DNA from: Ahrensia sp.
Lineage (GTDB): Bacteria; Pseudomonadota; Alphaproteobacteria; Rhizobiales; Rhizobiaceae
DNA length: 64,000 nt
Direction of reading: 5' to 3'
NCBI GenBank assembly: GCA_002706335.1
Contig: PAKZ01000028.1
Location: forward strand, 1-64,000
The notes beneath the pieces were generated by a model. That model was not told the DNA's origin. It ran no database searches and was given only the letters and a program-made list of their open reading frames with translations. The stretch's first letter is position 1. Each line of letters opens with the position of its first letter. Of this stretch, positions 16,598 to 25,784 are shown in pieces. The position numbers and the translations under genes are program-made.

Positions 16598-17470
16598 TCA
16601 GCCCGTTATGTCGTTCCGTTCGGCGATCATAGCATCTGCGATCGCCATTGCATCGCGATTGACGGCGACATTGTGCACCCGGAATACGGCAGCGCCGGCT
16701 GCTCGCAAAAGCGCCGTCGTCGCCGAAGTGCCGATATCGCGGTCAGCGGCTTCCCGCCCTGTCGCATGACCGATGAACCGCTTCCGGCTCGTGCCGACCA
16801 GCAGCGGATAGCCCAACTTATGGAGCGCCTCGAACCGCGCCATCAGGGCGAAGTTCTCCCCCGCGTCCTTGGCGAAACCGAAGCCCGGATCGAGAACGAT
16901 CTGTGCATCCCTGACGCCTGCCCTTGCGGCGATTTCCAGAGATGTCTCCAGAAAGGCGAATTGATCGGCGATGACGTCGGCCAGTTTCTCGCGCTCGCGG
17001 CCCGTATGCATGATGCAGAGCCCTGCGCCTGTCGATGCGGCAACATTGGCGATATCCGGCTCGCGCTGCAGGCCCCACACATCATTGACGATATGTGCGC
17101 CCGCCTCCACCGCCTTCGCGGCGGTGTCGGCGCGATAGGTATCGACGGACAAAATAGTCTCCGGCAGCGCATCGAGCATGCCGCGCATGGCCGGCAGGAC
17201 ACGCCCCTGCTCGGTCGCGGCATCGACCGGATCCCCGCCCGGCCGCGTGCTTTCGCCGCCGATATCCAGGATCGCGGCCCCGTCGGCGGCTATCGCCCTG
17301 CCCCGCTCAACCGCCAGCTCGACCGATGTCAGCTGTCCGCCATCGGAAAAACTGTCCGGCGTAACATTGAGAACGCCCATCAGGACGCCCCTCGCGCCGA
17401 GTGCGAGATCGCGCCCATGCGCGAGCCGCCATCGACGTTCGACGAAAACGTCGGTTTCAAATTCGATCAT
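16598..17470 (-). CDS. folP: dihydropteroate synthase
   Basis: A 290-residue DHPS joining the pterin pyrophosphate to p-aminobenzoate; the target of sulfonamides. Both family signatures are present: LMGVLNVTPDSFSDGG near 30-45 and ILDIGGESTRPGGDPV near 65-80. Further pterin-site residues occur in SVDTYRADTAAKAVEAGAHI and the C-terminal FRVHNV strand. First gene of folP-folB-folK, 27 bases after the ferredoxin gene on the same strand. Confidence 0.94.
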   Translation of the reverse strand: MIEFETDVFVERRWRLAHGRDLALGARGVLMGVLNVTPDSFSDGGQLTSVELAVERGRAIAADGAAILDIGGESTRPGGDPVDAATEQGRVLPAMRGMLDALPETILSVDTYRADTAAKAVEAGAHIVNDVWGLQREPDIANVAASTGAGLCIMHTGREREKLADVIADQFAFLETSLEIAARAGVRDAQIVLDPGFGFAKDAGENFALMARFEALHKLGYPLLVGTSRKRFIGHATGREAADRDIGTSATTALLRAAGAAVFRVHNVAVNRDAMAIADAMIAERNDITG

Positions 17471-17487
17471 TGGGCTGTCTGACTGTT

Positions 17488-17869
<382 letters not shown>

Positions 17870-18050
17870 TTAACCGGAAGACCGGCAAAGTCAACCTGCC
17901 GGCGCCGCGAAAGCAGCCAAATCGGTACAAATGCGGCGAAAAACCGCCCCCGCCGGCCGGGTGGCCGGATCATTGGAACCGGTGTGCGAAAACAGCTTGC
18001 CGGCACGGGAAAAGCGCGCGCGGAAGCAGCCTGTCCCGGATCGAGGCTGG

Positions 18051-18422
18051 CTAGCGCAGCAGCGAGGCGATGTAGTCGCGGACGGTCCCGACTTCGCGAA
18101 GCAGCGCCGTGACGGGGGCCGGATTGTCCGGCTCCGTCTCGATTTGCAACGCATGATCGGCCAGACCGAACGCGCCGATGGCCCGCGCCGCACCCTTCAG
18201 CGTGTGCGCCTGTCGCTTGCGCTGCTCGTTGTCGGTCAGCGTGCGCAGATCGTCGCCGAGCATGGCTGCCTGCTTGGCGAAGAGCCGAAGCACCTCCTCC
18301 TCGAGCGCGCGATCGCCACCCGTCTGACGGGAGAGAAAAACGAGATCCACCGGCCTGTGGTCGCCCCGCAATTCGCAGGGGTTGTCCGGTGGGGCGAAGA
18401 TCGGAGCTGTGTTCATATCCAT
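18051..18422 (-). CDS. orphan Hpt-domain phosphotransfer protein
   Basis: A 123-residue protein that is essentially one Hpt four-helix domain. The phosphorylatable histidine is in RQAHTLKGAARAIGAFGLAD, matching the HxxKG consensus of Hpt proteins, and the flanking helices are complete. A ~25-residue tail precedes. It is not ChpT, which has a dimeric histidine-kinase-like fold. The divergent neighbour is the giant GPR-like gene, 300 bases away across a palindrome-rich region. Its kinase and response-regulator partners are not in the window unless CckA is one. Confidence 0.85.
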   Translation of the reverse strand: MDMNTAPIFAPPDNPCELRGDHRPVDLVFLSRQTGGDRALEEEVLRLFAKQAAMLGDDLRTLTDNEQRKRQAHTLKGAARAIGAFGLADHALQIETEPDNPAPVTALLREVGTVRDYIASLLR

Positions 18423-18469
18423 CCGTTCCCCAATTGACCCGCCGTCATGATGTCATCCAAAGATGGCCG

Positions 18470-18483
18470 GGAAGTTAACTTCC
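18470..18483. promoter_or_regulatory. 14-bp perfect palindrome GGAAGTTAACTTCC
   Basis: GGAAGTTAACTTCC is fully self-complementary. It lies 48 bases before the Hpt start codon on the minus strand, where an operator for a dimeric regulator would be expected. The binding protein is unknown. Confidence 0.45.
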
Positions 18484-18492
18484 AGCTTCCCC

Positions 18493-18501
18493 TTATCCAC
18501 A
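18493..18501 (+). promoter_or_regulatory. consensus DnaA box
   Basis: TTATCCACA is an exact match to the DnaA box consensus TTATNCACA. It lies between two palindromes in the shared promoter region. A replication origin is unlikely, because there is a single box and no origin-linked genes; a transcriptional DnaA site is the better reading. Confidence 0.45.
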
Positions 18502-18517
18502 GTCCCGGAGACAATTC

Positions 18518-18539
18518 TTAACGCATCATGTTGCGTTAA
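18518..18539. promoter_or_regulatory. 8-bp inverted repeat with TTAAC ends
   Basis: TTAACGCA and TGCGTTAA form a perfect inverted repeat around TCATGT. It lies about 185 bases before the GPR-like start codon, next to an A/T-rich run. The outer TTAA tetrads are 14 bases apart, twice the CtrA spacing. Likely an operator; the regulator is unknown. Confidence 0.45.
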
Positions 18540-18722
18540 CTTTATATTTAAACTTTTGCGGATTGCGGCAATCGCGAGTTCCAATTGCAAAACTGTCCCG
18601 TTACGATACGCCCATACGAGGCCGCATCACCATAGTTGCGCCCTCTTTTGGTGTGAGGGACGGGAATCCCGGATTTAACGACCGACGGCAAACGTCGGCT
18701 GTATTCTTGAGTGAGGCGCCAT

Positions 18723-21700
18723 ATGGCTGTGAATAAGAACGCTGCGAACCTTGATCGCGACATGGAAGCGGCGCTTGAAGAGGCACTGGAAGCGGGACTC
18801 GGCGACGATATAGAACTCGATGACGAGTTGTCGCTCGACGATTTCGAGAACCAGGTCCGCGCCGCGGCCGACGAACTCGCCGAGGAAAGCAAGGAATCTC
18901 CGGGGAAGTCCGCGAAAGCGGCCAAGGCCGACAGCAGCAAGGATGTCCGCAAGGACCCCGAGCCGCGCAAACAGCAGGCCCGCGCAGCCGCGCCGAAGCC
19001 GGCCGCACCGGCGAAGAAGCCCGCGGCCAGCGAGCCTAAGCGCCTCGTATCCTTCAGCCCCGCCAATGACGACGATACGCGCCGTGACTACGCGGCGATC
19101 ATTTCGCGCCTGCAGCGCGGGCAGACCGGCGGCCTGCCGATCGGTGCGATCGCGGCCAGCGTGGCATGGGTCATCGCCGGCTTGCTCCTCGCCCAGATCA
19201 CCTATGACAGAGGCATTGCGGCGATCCTGACGCCAAGCGGCCTGCGCGACACGCCCGGCGCAGTTGCGCTGTTGGTCAGCATCATCGTGCCCGTCTTCGC
19301 CTTCTTTGCGATCGCGGCTCTGATCCGCCGCAGCAACGAGATGCGCACAACCGCGCATTCGATGAGCGAAATCGCCCTCCGCCTCGCGGAACCGGAGAAC
19401 CTCGCCCAGGAACGCATCGTCACGGTCGGCCAGGCCGTGCGCCGCGAAGTCTCCGCCATGGGAGAAGGCATCGAGCGCACCATCGCTCGCGCAAGCGAGC
19501 TGGAAGCTCTGATGCAGTCGGAGGTTTCCGAACTCGAACGCGCTTACTCCGATAACGAGGCGCGCGTCCGCGCCCTCCTCACCGATCTTGGTAACGAGCG
19601 CGAAGGCATCGTCACTCACGCCGAACGTCTGCGGGCCTCGATCGCCGGCGCACACGAGCAGCTGCGTGACGAACTCACCGGTTCGGCCGATTTCATCCGC
19701 GATAACGTCCGCAATGCCTCAACGCAGTTGACCATGTCGCTGAACGAGGCCGGCCAGTCGCTGATCGGCCGCATGGAGCAGTCCTCCAAGGCGGTGAACG
19801 ACACGATCGCGTCGCGCCTCGACGAGGTTTCCAACCGCATCTCCAATTCCGGCGAAGCCTTCGCCAGCCTGATCGATATGCGCATCGCCAACCTTAGCGA
19901 ACAGACCGACGAAGCGAGCCGCCGTCTGGCCGAGTCGCTCGAGTCGCGCGCGACGAATCTGGTTTCGATGCTGACCGAGACGACCGGCAGCATGACCGGC
20001 GAGTTCGACCAGCGCATGGCGAGCCTGGAGGAAACCTTCAGTTCTCGCGGCAAGCATCTGCTGGAAGACTTCGAAACGCGCGTCCACGCGATCAACCACG
20101 GCACAGAGAAGCTCAATTCCGCGCTCGACGCCCGTGCCCGTCAGATCAACGAAACACTGCTTGAGCGCACCCGCGCGATTGCGGAAACCTATGCGCATGG
20201 CAATGCCCAGGCCGGTGTGATCGCCGACAAGGCGCGCCAGGCTTTCGCCGAACAGACCAACGCGATGGAAACCTCGCTTTCCGCGATCCTGGACGAGAAG
20301 TCGGCCGCTTTCACCGCCAAGCTGACCTCGATCTCCGATGGAACGGCTGAGGCGATCTCGGCGAAAACGGGCGATTTCCTCACCCGTCTCGACGAGAAGA
20401 CCACCGCGATCTACGGCGCCGTCGGTCACACGGCCGACAGACTCTCGGCCGCAGTCGATCAGGAAACCGGACGCATCAACGAGGCGCTCGACAGCCGCAC
20501 CCGCGCGCTCACGGACGAACTCGGCCGCAAGGTCGACGAATTCGGTACGACGCTTGACTCCCGCTCCGACGAGTTCGCCCGGACGGCAACCCAGTTCGGA
20601 CAGGCGTTCGACGCGCAGGCGGAACTGCTTATCGACCGCGTCGGCGGCTACTCGTCGCAGCTCACGAGCGCGCTGGACGAGAAGGCTCAGATGCTCAACT
20701 CCAGCGCATCCACCTTCCGCGAATCCATCGAGGCGCAGGTGGAATCTGTCGCCGCAAGGCTGCATGAACGCGCTGCCGAGTTCGAAGCGAATACCAGCCG
20801 CTTCGACCAGAACATCGTCAGCCTGACCGACAATCTGAACAACCGCCTGATGGAAGGCTCGGCACAGTTCGAGGCGAATGCCGCCCAACTGAACCAGAAT
20901 ATCGGTTCGCTGACGGAAAACCTCTCGGAGCGTCTGCACCAGCATTCCGCACTGTTCGAGGAACAGTCCTCGTCCTTTGGCGACCGCATCGGCACGCTGG
21001 CCGACCGGCTCGGCGAGCATTTGTCGCAAAACTCTGGACAGCTCGCCGCCACACTGGAAGAAAAGACGGCCTATCTGGATACGACGCTCAGCGAGCGCAC
21101 AAAGTTCCTCGAGGCCACCCTCACCGAACGCACGAACTTCCTCGACTCCTCGATCGGCGACAAGACGGCCTTCTTCGACTCCACGCTCGAGGAAAAGACC
21201 CAGCGCCTATCGGAATCGCTCATCCAGCGCTCGACCGCGCTTGTGGAGGACATCTCCGCCGCGAGCACCGCGCTGGAGAATGCGATGGGCGAAAGCAATG
21301 CGCGCCTCGAAGCCCTTCTCAGCGACAAGGCCGGCGGATTGCAGTCCGCGATCGAGGAGCGCACCAACTCCGCCATCGTCGCGCTGTCGCGCAGCACCGA
21401 AGCGCTGGAGAGCCTCTTCGACCAAAACACGGGCATCATCGACGAGCGCGCGGAAACGATGCGCAAGGCGCTGTCCCTCGGCATCGAGAATGTGCGCAAG
21501 ACGCTGGAAGACAGCGCCGGCCTCGTCGCACGCACGCTGCGTGACAGCGTCGCCGTTGCCCGCGTCGAGTTGGAAGAAGAAGCCACCCATGTCGGGGAGA
21601 CGATCAACACGCATGGCAAGGACTTCTCCGCGAAACTGGCGGAGCAGCTGGCTGCCAACCAGCAGCGTATCGCCGAGGAACTCGCGACCAACGAGAAGCG

Positions 21701-23642
21701 CCTCGCCGATCAGGCCGAGCTCATCCGCAGCCAGGCCGAGGAAATGCTGGCCTCCTTCGAATCCCGCGCCAACGCGGCGACCAGCAATGTCGGCGGTTCG
21801 ACCGAAGCGGCCATCGACGCCTTTGTCGAGCGCACGAGTGAGCTGTCGACCCTGCTATCCTCGCACACGCAGAGCCTGGAAGACCTCATCGAGAACTCGA
21901 CGCGTCCGCTGCTGGAGCGTCTCACCGACGACGGCAGCAAGCTGGCAGAACAGCTCGAACACGCAACCACAGCGGCAACCGAGCGCCTCAAGGCTGAGAA
22001 CACGGCCCTCATCACGGCCATCGCCCGCCGTACCGCAGACACTGTCTCGGCGGTCGAGGAAGCCCAGAGCGGCCTGACCGAAAGCGTCGACGACCTGATC
22101 AACCGCCTGTCCGCGTCGAACACGACGCTTGGCCAGCTGATCAGCGACGCCAAGAACAATCTTGGCCAGATCGACGAAAAGCTGCTCGAAACCACCTCGA
22201 ACTTCGCTGACAAGGCGCACCGCGCCGCCGACTCGATCGCCAATTCCGTCAGCGTTCTCGACGGCAACATGGTCAAGCTCGGCGATGTCTCCAACAAGAC
22301 GCTTGAGGAAGTCGCCTCCATCGCCGCTCGCTTCGAGGAGCATGGCAAGGTGCTTTCGACGGCATCGGATCTCCTCAACGAGGCAAAGACCGGCGTATCC
22401 GACAAGCTCGAAGAGCGCCACAGCGCGCTGGAGACCCTGTCAAGCGGGCTCGTCTCGAAATCGGAAGAGATCGAGAAGCTCATGCGTTCCTTCGAGTCGA
22501 TCGCGACCGAAGCGTTCAGCCAGGTCGAGGAGCGTACCCGCAAATCGGCGGACGAACTGTCGAATCGCCTGCGCGAAGCGGCGCAGGAGGCCGAGGGAAC
22601 CGCGCGTTCTTCTTCCGCGGCGATTTCCGAGAATGTCAGCGACATCGTCAATTCCGCGCTCAAGCGCTTCGAGGAAGCAACCGGCGAGATGCGCCGCGTC
22701 GCCTCCGACATGAGCAAGGAGCTCAATCAGACCCGCGAAGAAGTGCGCAAGGGCATTTTCGAGCTTCCTGAAGAAACCCGCGAATCGACCGGCGCAATGC
22801 GCCGCGCCGTCTCCGAGCAGATCAGCGCCCTGAAGGAACTCTCCCGCATTGTCGAAAGCTCCGGACGCGCCTTCGATATCGGCGGCGAGCGTCGTGCGGC
22901 GAAGCGCCCTTCCACGCCTGAGACCGCTCCGGTCAGCCCCACGGCTCCGGCAAGCACCGCGCCCGCACCTGCTCCGGCCCGCGAAGCGGCCGCCACAGCC
23001 GCAGCTACTGTCGCCGCGCCTGCTCCGCAGCAGCCGGCCGCTCCGCAGCGCCAGCAGCCCGCGACAGCCAAAGCGCAAGCGCCGAGCCAGGTTCCTTCAC
23101 AGCCGGCACTACGCGGCAGCCTCGGCGCCAATCCCGGCACGATGGCGGCACCCGCCCGCACAGCCCCGCAGGCCGAAGAAGCCAAGCCGGAAGGTCAGTC
23201 GGGTGGTTGGGTCAGTGATCTACTGCGCCGCGCCTCCAAGGAAGACGAGCCGGCTCCCCGCGCGCCGCAACGCGTCGACCAGCCGCGAGAGCCGCTACAT
23301 GCGGTCGAATCCCTCAACTCGCTGTCGGTGGACATCGCCCGCGCGATCGATCACGACGCCGCAATCGAATTGTGGGACCGCTACCGCAAGGGCGAGCGTA
23401 ATGTATTCACCCGTCGGCTCTACACGCTGAAGGGCCAGCAGACCTTCGACGAGATCAAGCGCAAATATGACAACGACTCCACGTTCCGCGCCTCTGTGGA
23501 CCGCTACGTCAGCGATTTCGAAAAGCTGCTGCGCGACATCGCCAAAAACGACCGCGACAACATCATGACGCAGACCTACCTCTCCTCGGATACCGGCAAG
23601 GTTTACACCATGCTGGCCCATGCGGCAGGCAAGCTGAAATAG
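18723..23642 (+). CDS. giant coiled-coil polar growth protein (GPR/RgsE-like)
   Basis: A 1,639-residue protein often annotated as kinesin-like or apolipoprotein-like. Known homologues are the growth-pole-ring protein of Agrobacterium and RgsE of Sinorhizobium, which form a ring at the growing pole. Order: acidic N terminus, Ala/Pro/Lys stretch, two transmembrane helices (about 143-163 and 180-201), ~1,150 residues of helical repeats, a Pro/Ala/Gln linker (about 1390-1500) and a conserved C-terminal domain (ARAIDHDAAIELWDRYRKGE, VFTRRLYTLKGQQTF). Three tandem 29-residue repeats (685-771) and five 11-residue repeats (777-831) are visible. ATG 18723 follows GAGG by six bases. Homology is by architecture; the known proteins are longer (~2,100 residues). 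Confidence 0.82.
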   Translation: MAVNKNAANLDRDMEAALEEALEAGLGDDIELDDELSLDDFENQVRAAADELAEESKESPGKSAKAAKADSSKDVRKDPEPRKQQARAAAPKPAAPAKKPAASEPKRLVSFSPANDDDTRRDYAAIISRLQRGQTGGLPIGAIAASVAWVIAGLLLAQITYDRGIAAILTPSGLRDTPGAVALLVSIIVPVFAFFAIAALIRRSNEMRTTAHSMSEIALRLAEPENLAQERIVTVGQAVRREVSAMGEGIERTIARASELEALMQSEVSELERAYSDNEARVRALLTDLGNEREGIVTHAERLRASIAGAHEQLRDELTGSADFIRDNVRNASTQLTMSLNEAGQSLIGRMEQSSKAVNDTIASRLDEVSNRISNSGEAFASLIDMRIANLSEQTDEASRRLAESLESRATNLVSMLTETTGSMTGEFDQRMASLEETFSSRGKHLLEDFETRVHAINHGTEKLNSALDARARQINETLLERTRAIAETYAHGNAQAGVIADKARQAFAEQTNAMETSLSAILDEKSAAFTAKLTSISDGTAEAISAKTGDFLTRLDEKTTAIYGAVGHTADRLSAAVDQETGRINEALDSRTRALTDELGRKVDEFGTTLDSRSDEFARTATQFGQAFDAQAELLIDRVGGYSSQLTSALDEKAQMLNSSASTFRESIEAQVESVAARLHERAAEFEANTSRFDQNIVSLTDNLNNRLMEGSAQFEANAAQLNQNIGSLTENLSERLHQHSALFEEQSSSFGDRIGTLADRLGEHLSQNSGQLAATLEEKTAYLDTTLSERTKFLEATLTERTNFLDSSIGDKTAFFDSTLEEKTQRLSESLIQRSTALVEDISAASTALENAMGESNARLEALLSDKAGGLQSAIEERTNSAIVALSRSTEALESLFDQNTGIIDERAETMRKALSLGIENVRKTLEDSAGLVARTLRDSVAVARVELEEEATHVGETINTHGKDFSAKLAEQLAANQQRIAEELATNEKRLADQAELIRSQAEEMLASFESRANAATSNVGGSTEAAIDAFVERTSELSTLLSSHTQSLEDLIENSTRPLLERLTDDGSKLAEQLEHATTAATERLKAENTALITAIARRTADTVSAVEEAQSGLTESVDDLINRLSASNTTLGQLISDAKNNLGQIDEKLLETTSNFADKAHRAADSIANSVSVLDGNMVKLGDVSNKTLEEVASIAARFEEHGKVLSTASDLLNEAKTGVSDKLEERHSALETLSSGLVSKSEEIEKLMRSFESIATEAFSQVEERTRKSADELSNRLREAAQEAEGTARSSSAAISENVSDIVNSALKRFEEATGEMRRVASDMSKELNQTREEVRKGIFELPEETRESTGAMRRAVSEQISALKELSRIVESSGRAFDIGGERRAAKRPSTPETAPVSPTAPASTAPAPAPAREAAATAAATVAAPAPQQPAAPQRQQPATAKAQAPSQVPSQPALRGSLGANPGTMAAPARTAPQAEEAKPEGQSGGWVSDLLRRASKEDEPAPRAPQRVDQPREPLHAVESLNSLSVDIARAIDHDAAIELWDRYRKGERNVFTRRLYTLKGQQTFDEIKRKYDNDSTFRASVDRYVSDFEKLLRDIAKNDRDNIMTQTYLSSDTGKVYTMLAHAAGKLK
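20775..21215 (+). repeat. in-frame tandem repeats (3 x 87 bp, 5 x 33 bp)
   Basis: Units of 87 bases start at 20775, 20862 and 20949; each encodes 29 residues of the form A-x-F-E ... L-T-x-N-L ... S. After 15 bases come five 33-base units (21051, 21084, 21117, 21150, 21183), each encoding T-L-x-E-(K/R)-T-x-(F/Y)-L-(D/E)-x. They are protein-level repeats; the DNA copies have diverged. Confidence 0.75.
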
Positions 23643-23669
23643 TCGCCGCTGTCAGATTGCGACAAGTTG

Positions 23670-23703
23670 AAACCGCCGGATCCGAAAGGCCCGGCGGTTT
23701 TTT
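23670..23703 (+). terminator. rho-independent terminator of the GPR-like gene
   Basis: A 10-bp stem (AAACCGCCGG with CCGGCGGTTT), an 11-base loop and six T residues (23698-23703), 28 bases after the stop codon. A strong intrinsic terminator. Confidence 0.88.
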
Positions 23704-23722
23704 CATGGCCGTTTGAGAAGAA

Positions 23723-24316
23723 TCAGAGCCGGGCTGTGGCCCAGGAAACGATGTCGCGCGCGACATTTTCGAAGGCCGCGTCGATAGCAGCAACAAGGGC
23801 CGCATTGTCGGAGCCGGCCGCCACGGCACGCTCCTCGAAAACACGCTCGCTCGCCACGACGCCATTGCGGTCGTTGAGGATCTTCACCGCGATGGCGACA
23901 TGCGCCGTATTGCTCGGCGCCTCGATCCCGAACGAGCGGATTTCCGTTACGATCTGGTAGTCGATCGCCAGTCCCTGCCCCGGCAGTCCAACACCAGTGA
24001 AACGATCGGAATTCTGAAAGGCCTGCGCCAGGCGCATCTGGACAACACGCGGAAGCCGGTCGCTCCACTGCGACTTGCCGAGATATTGGATGGTCAGCGG
24101 ATCGGTCTGCACGACGATGTTCTGCGAATCGAGCGCCTTCAGCGCCTGCGGCTCGGCAATCAGGACCTGCGTGCCACGGCGAACTGGCCGTGTGTCACTG
24201 ATTCTCGGCACGCCGAGTTCATAGGTGTCATCGGTCGGCATCATGCCGCCGATTGCCCCGCAACCAACCAGCGAAAGCGGCAAAACGGCGATTTGTGCGG
24301 CGCGCAGGAGTTTCAT
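23723..24316 (-). CDS. PqiC/DUF330-like transport lipoprotein
   Basis: A ~197-residue lipoprotein. The signal peptide MKLLRAAQIAVLPLSLVGCG ends in a lipobox (LVGC), so the protein would be anchored at Cys 19. The body matches ABC-type transport auxiliary components (PqiC/DUF330): YELGVPRISDTRPVRRGTQV, LIAEPQALKALDSQNIVV and LPRVVQMRLAQAFQNSDRF. These outer-membrane lipoproteins pair with MCE-domain proteins. It is the last gene of the mlaEFD-like operon, 91 bases after the MCE gene. An upstream in-frame ATG (24349) would put extra charged residues before the signal peptide and is less likely. Confidence 0.85.
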   Translation of the reverse strand: MKLLRAAQIAVLPLSLVGCGAIGGMMPTDDTYELGVPRISDTRPVRRGTQVLIAEPQALKALDSQNIVVQTDPLTIQYLGKSQWSDRLPRVVQMRLAQAFQNSDRFTGVGLPGQGLAIDYQIVTEIRSFGIEAPSNTAHVAIAVKILNDRNGVVASERVFEERAVAAGSDNAALVAAIDAAFENVARDIVSWATARL

Positions 24317-24407
24317 ATTTTCTCGCCAAACCCGGAACTGCATTCGCAAAACAACCGGCGTCCCAATTCCCTAACGGTCTCGTTTTCATAGCGTTCCGTC
24401 ACTGGTG

Positions 24408-25781
24408 TCAACGCCTCTGCCGGCCGTTATAGGTTTTCACGTCACCTTCTCCGCCGAATATCAGGCGTTGCGGATTGCGCTCCAGATCCGTGATCGCACG
24501 TTCAATGCGATTGACCGAGCGCCGCGTCTCGTTGATGAGCGCCGTCGCATCCGCAAGGCCGCGGTCCGAGAAACGCTCCAGCCCGTCCGAGACCGTGTTG
24601 ATCCGCGCATTCAGAGTCTCGGCTGTCTTGCGGAAGGCTTCCAGCGTCTTGCGTGTCTCGGCCATCAGCGACTCGCCCTCGTCCGAGCCAAGCAAGCCGT
24701 CCGCCTTGGCGAGAATGCCGTCGATACGCACCGATGCCGCGTTGAGCCTTTCTGCGAGCTGCTGCGTGTTGCTGATGATACCCTGGATATCCTCACCACG
24801 CTCGCCGAGGCCTTGAGTGAGCTTCTCCACCTCGGCCAGCGACGCCTGGGCCGACTTTCCCGCATTCGCGATGTCCTCGACGGCTGCAGTGATCTGCTCC
24901 GGCGGAACAGCATCCAGCACCTTGTCGAGACGGTCGAACGTATCCCCCAGTCGCCCGCCGATGCCTTGCAGGTCAGTCGCGACGGACTGGACCTTGCCGA
25001 CGACGTCCTCGAACTGGTTCGAAACCTTGTTCAGATTGCCTGTGAACCCGTCGACATTGTCGACGATGGAGGCGACTTTGTCGGGATCGACCGCCTTGAG
25101 CAGGCCTTCAATGCTCTTCAGCGCCGTATCCAGCTTGCCGGACACGTCGGCCAACGCCTGCCCGACGCCGCCAACACCTTCGAGGAAATTGTCGATCTGA
25201 TCGGAATTCTTCGCCAGCGCATCGCTGAAGGTCGCGGCATTCTCCAGCGTCGTGTTGAGCGGCTCGCGGATGTCGTCAACGGCGGTCTCAAGCGTACTGA
25301 GAATGCGGTCGGCCCGGTTGAAGATATCCTGCGCGGTGGCAAGCAGGTCATTGATAGACGACGGGTCGGCCTTGACCGTCGGTATCTTGCCTTGCTGCTC
25401 GGCCAGATCGAAAATGCTGGGCTCGTTCGGATCACCGCCCTGAAATTCGATAAAAGCAATGCCGGTGAGGCCCGTGGAGCCGAGTTGCGCCTTGGTGGAT
25501 CGCGAAATCGGCAGATCGCCGCTGACGACGGTCCGCGCGATGACGAGCCGCGGGTTGGCCTCATCGAAGCTCAGACCGGTGACCTTGCCGACATCGATAC
25601 CGTTGAATTTCACGAGGCTGCCAACACCAAGCCCCGTCACCGAACCCTCGATGACGACATCGAGGCGCGACGTCTGGCCGCCCGTATCGACACGCGCAAC
25701 CCAGTAGACGATCGCGAAACCCGCGAGGAAGACGAGGAGCGTGAAAGCGCCGACGGTAACGTAATTGGCTTTGGTTTCCAT
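24408..25781 (-). CDS. MCE-domain phospholipid-binding protein (MlaD-like)
   Basis: A 457-residue MlaD-family protein: one N-terminal transmembrane helix (VTVGAFTLLVFLAGFAIVYWV), one MCE domain (about 40-120, with GLGVGSLVKFNGIDVGKV and GLTGIAFIEFQGG), and a long helical C-terminal region of Asp/Leu-rich repeats typical of alphaproteobacterial members. It would sit in the periplasm as a ring carrying phospholipids between membranes. It starts 3 bases after the ATPase stop. Confidence 0.92.
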   Translation of the reverse strand: METKANYVTVGAFTLLVFLAGFAIVYWVARVDTGGQTSRLDVVIEGSVTGLGVGSLVKFNGIDVGKVTGLSFDEANPRLVIARTVVSGDLPISRSTKAQLGSTGLTGIAFIEFQGGDPNEPSIFDLAEQQGKIPTVKADPSSINDLLATAQDIFNRADRILSTLETAVDDIREPLNTTLENAATFSDALAKNSDQIDNFLEGVGGVGQALADVSGKLDTALKSIEGLLKAVDPDKVASIVDNVDGFTGNLNKVSNQFEDVVGKVQSVATDLQGIGGRLGDTFDRLDKVLDAVPPEQITAAVEDIANAGKSAQASLAEVEKLTQGLGERGEDIQGIISNTQQLAERLNAASVRIDGILAKADGLLGSDEGESLMAETRKTLEAFRKTAETLNARINTVSDGLERFSDRGLADATALINETRRSVNRIERAITDLERNPQRLIFGGEGDVKTYNGRQRR

Positions 25782-25784
25782 CGA

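Larger units (their letters stand above)
18423..18722. other. divergent control region, Hpt gene and GPR-like gene
   Basis: A 300-base AT-richer spacer between two divergent genes. It contains a 14-bp perfect palindrome (18470-18483), a consensus DnaA box (18493-18501), an 8-bp inverted repeat with a 6-base spacer (18518-18539) and several TTAAC half-sites of the kind found in CtrA boxes, though none has the exact TTAA-N7-TTAA spacing. The A/T run around 18536-18560 could hold a promoter for the giant gene. Confidence 0.55.

Noticed and set aside
18423-18722. Replication origin suggested by a DnaA box in an AT-rich region
   Set aside because: There is one consensus box, and no dnaA, hemE, parAB or repC neighbours; a promoter region explains it better.
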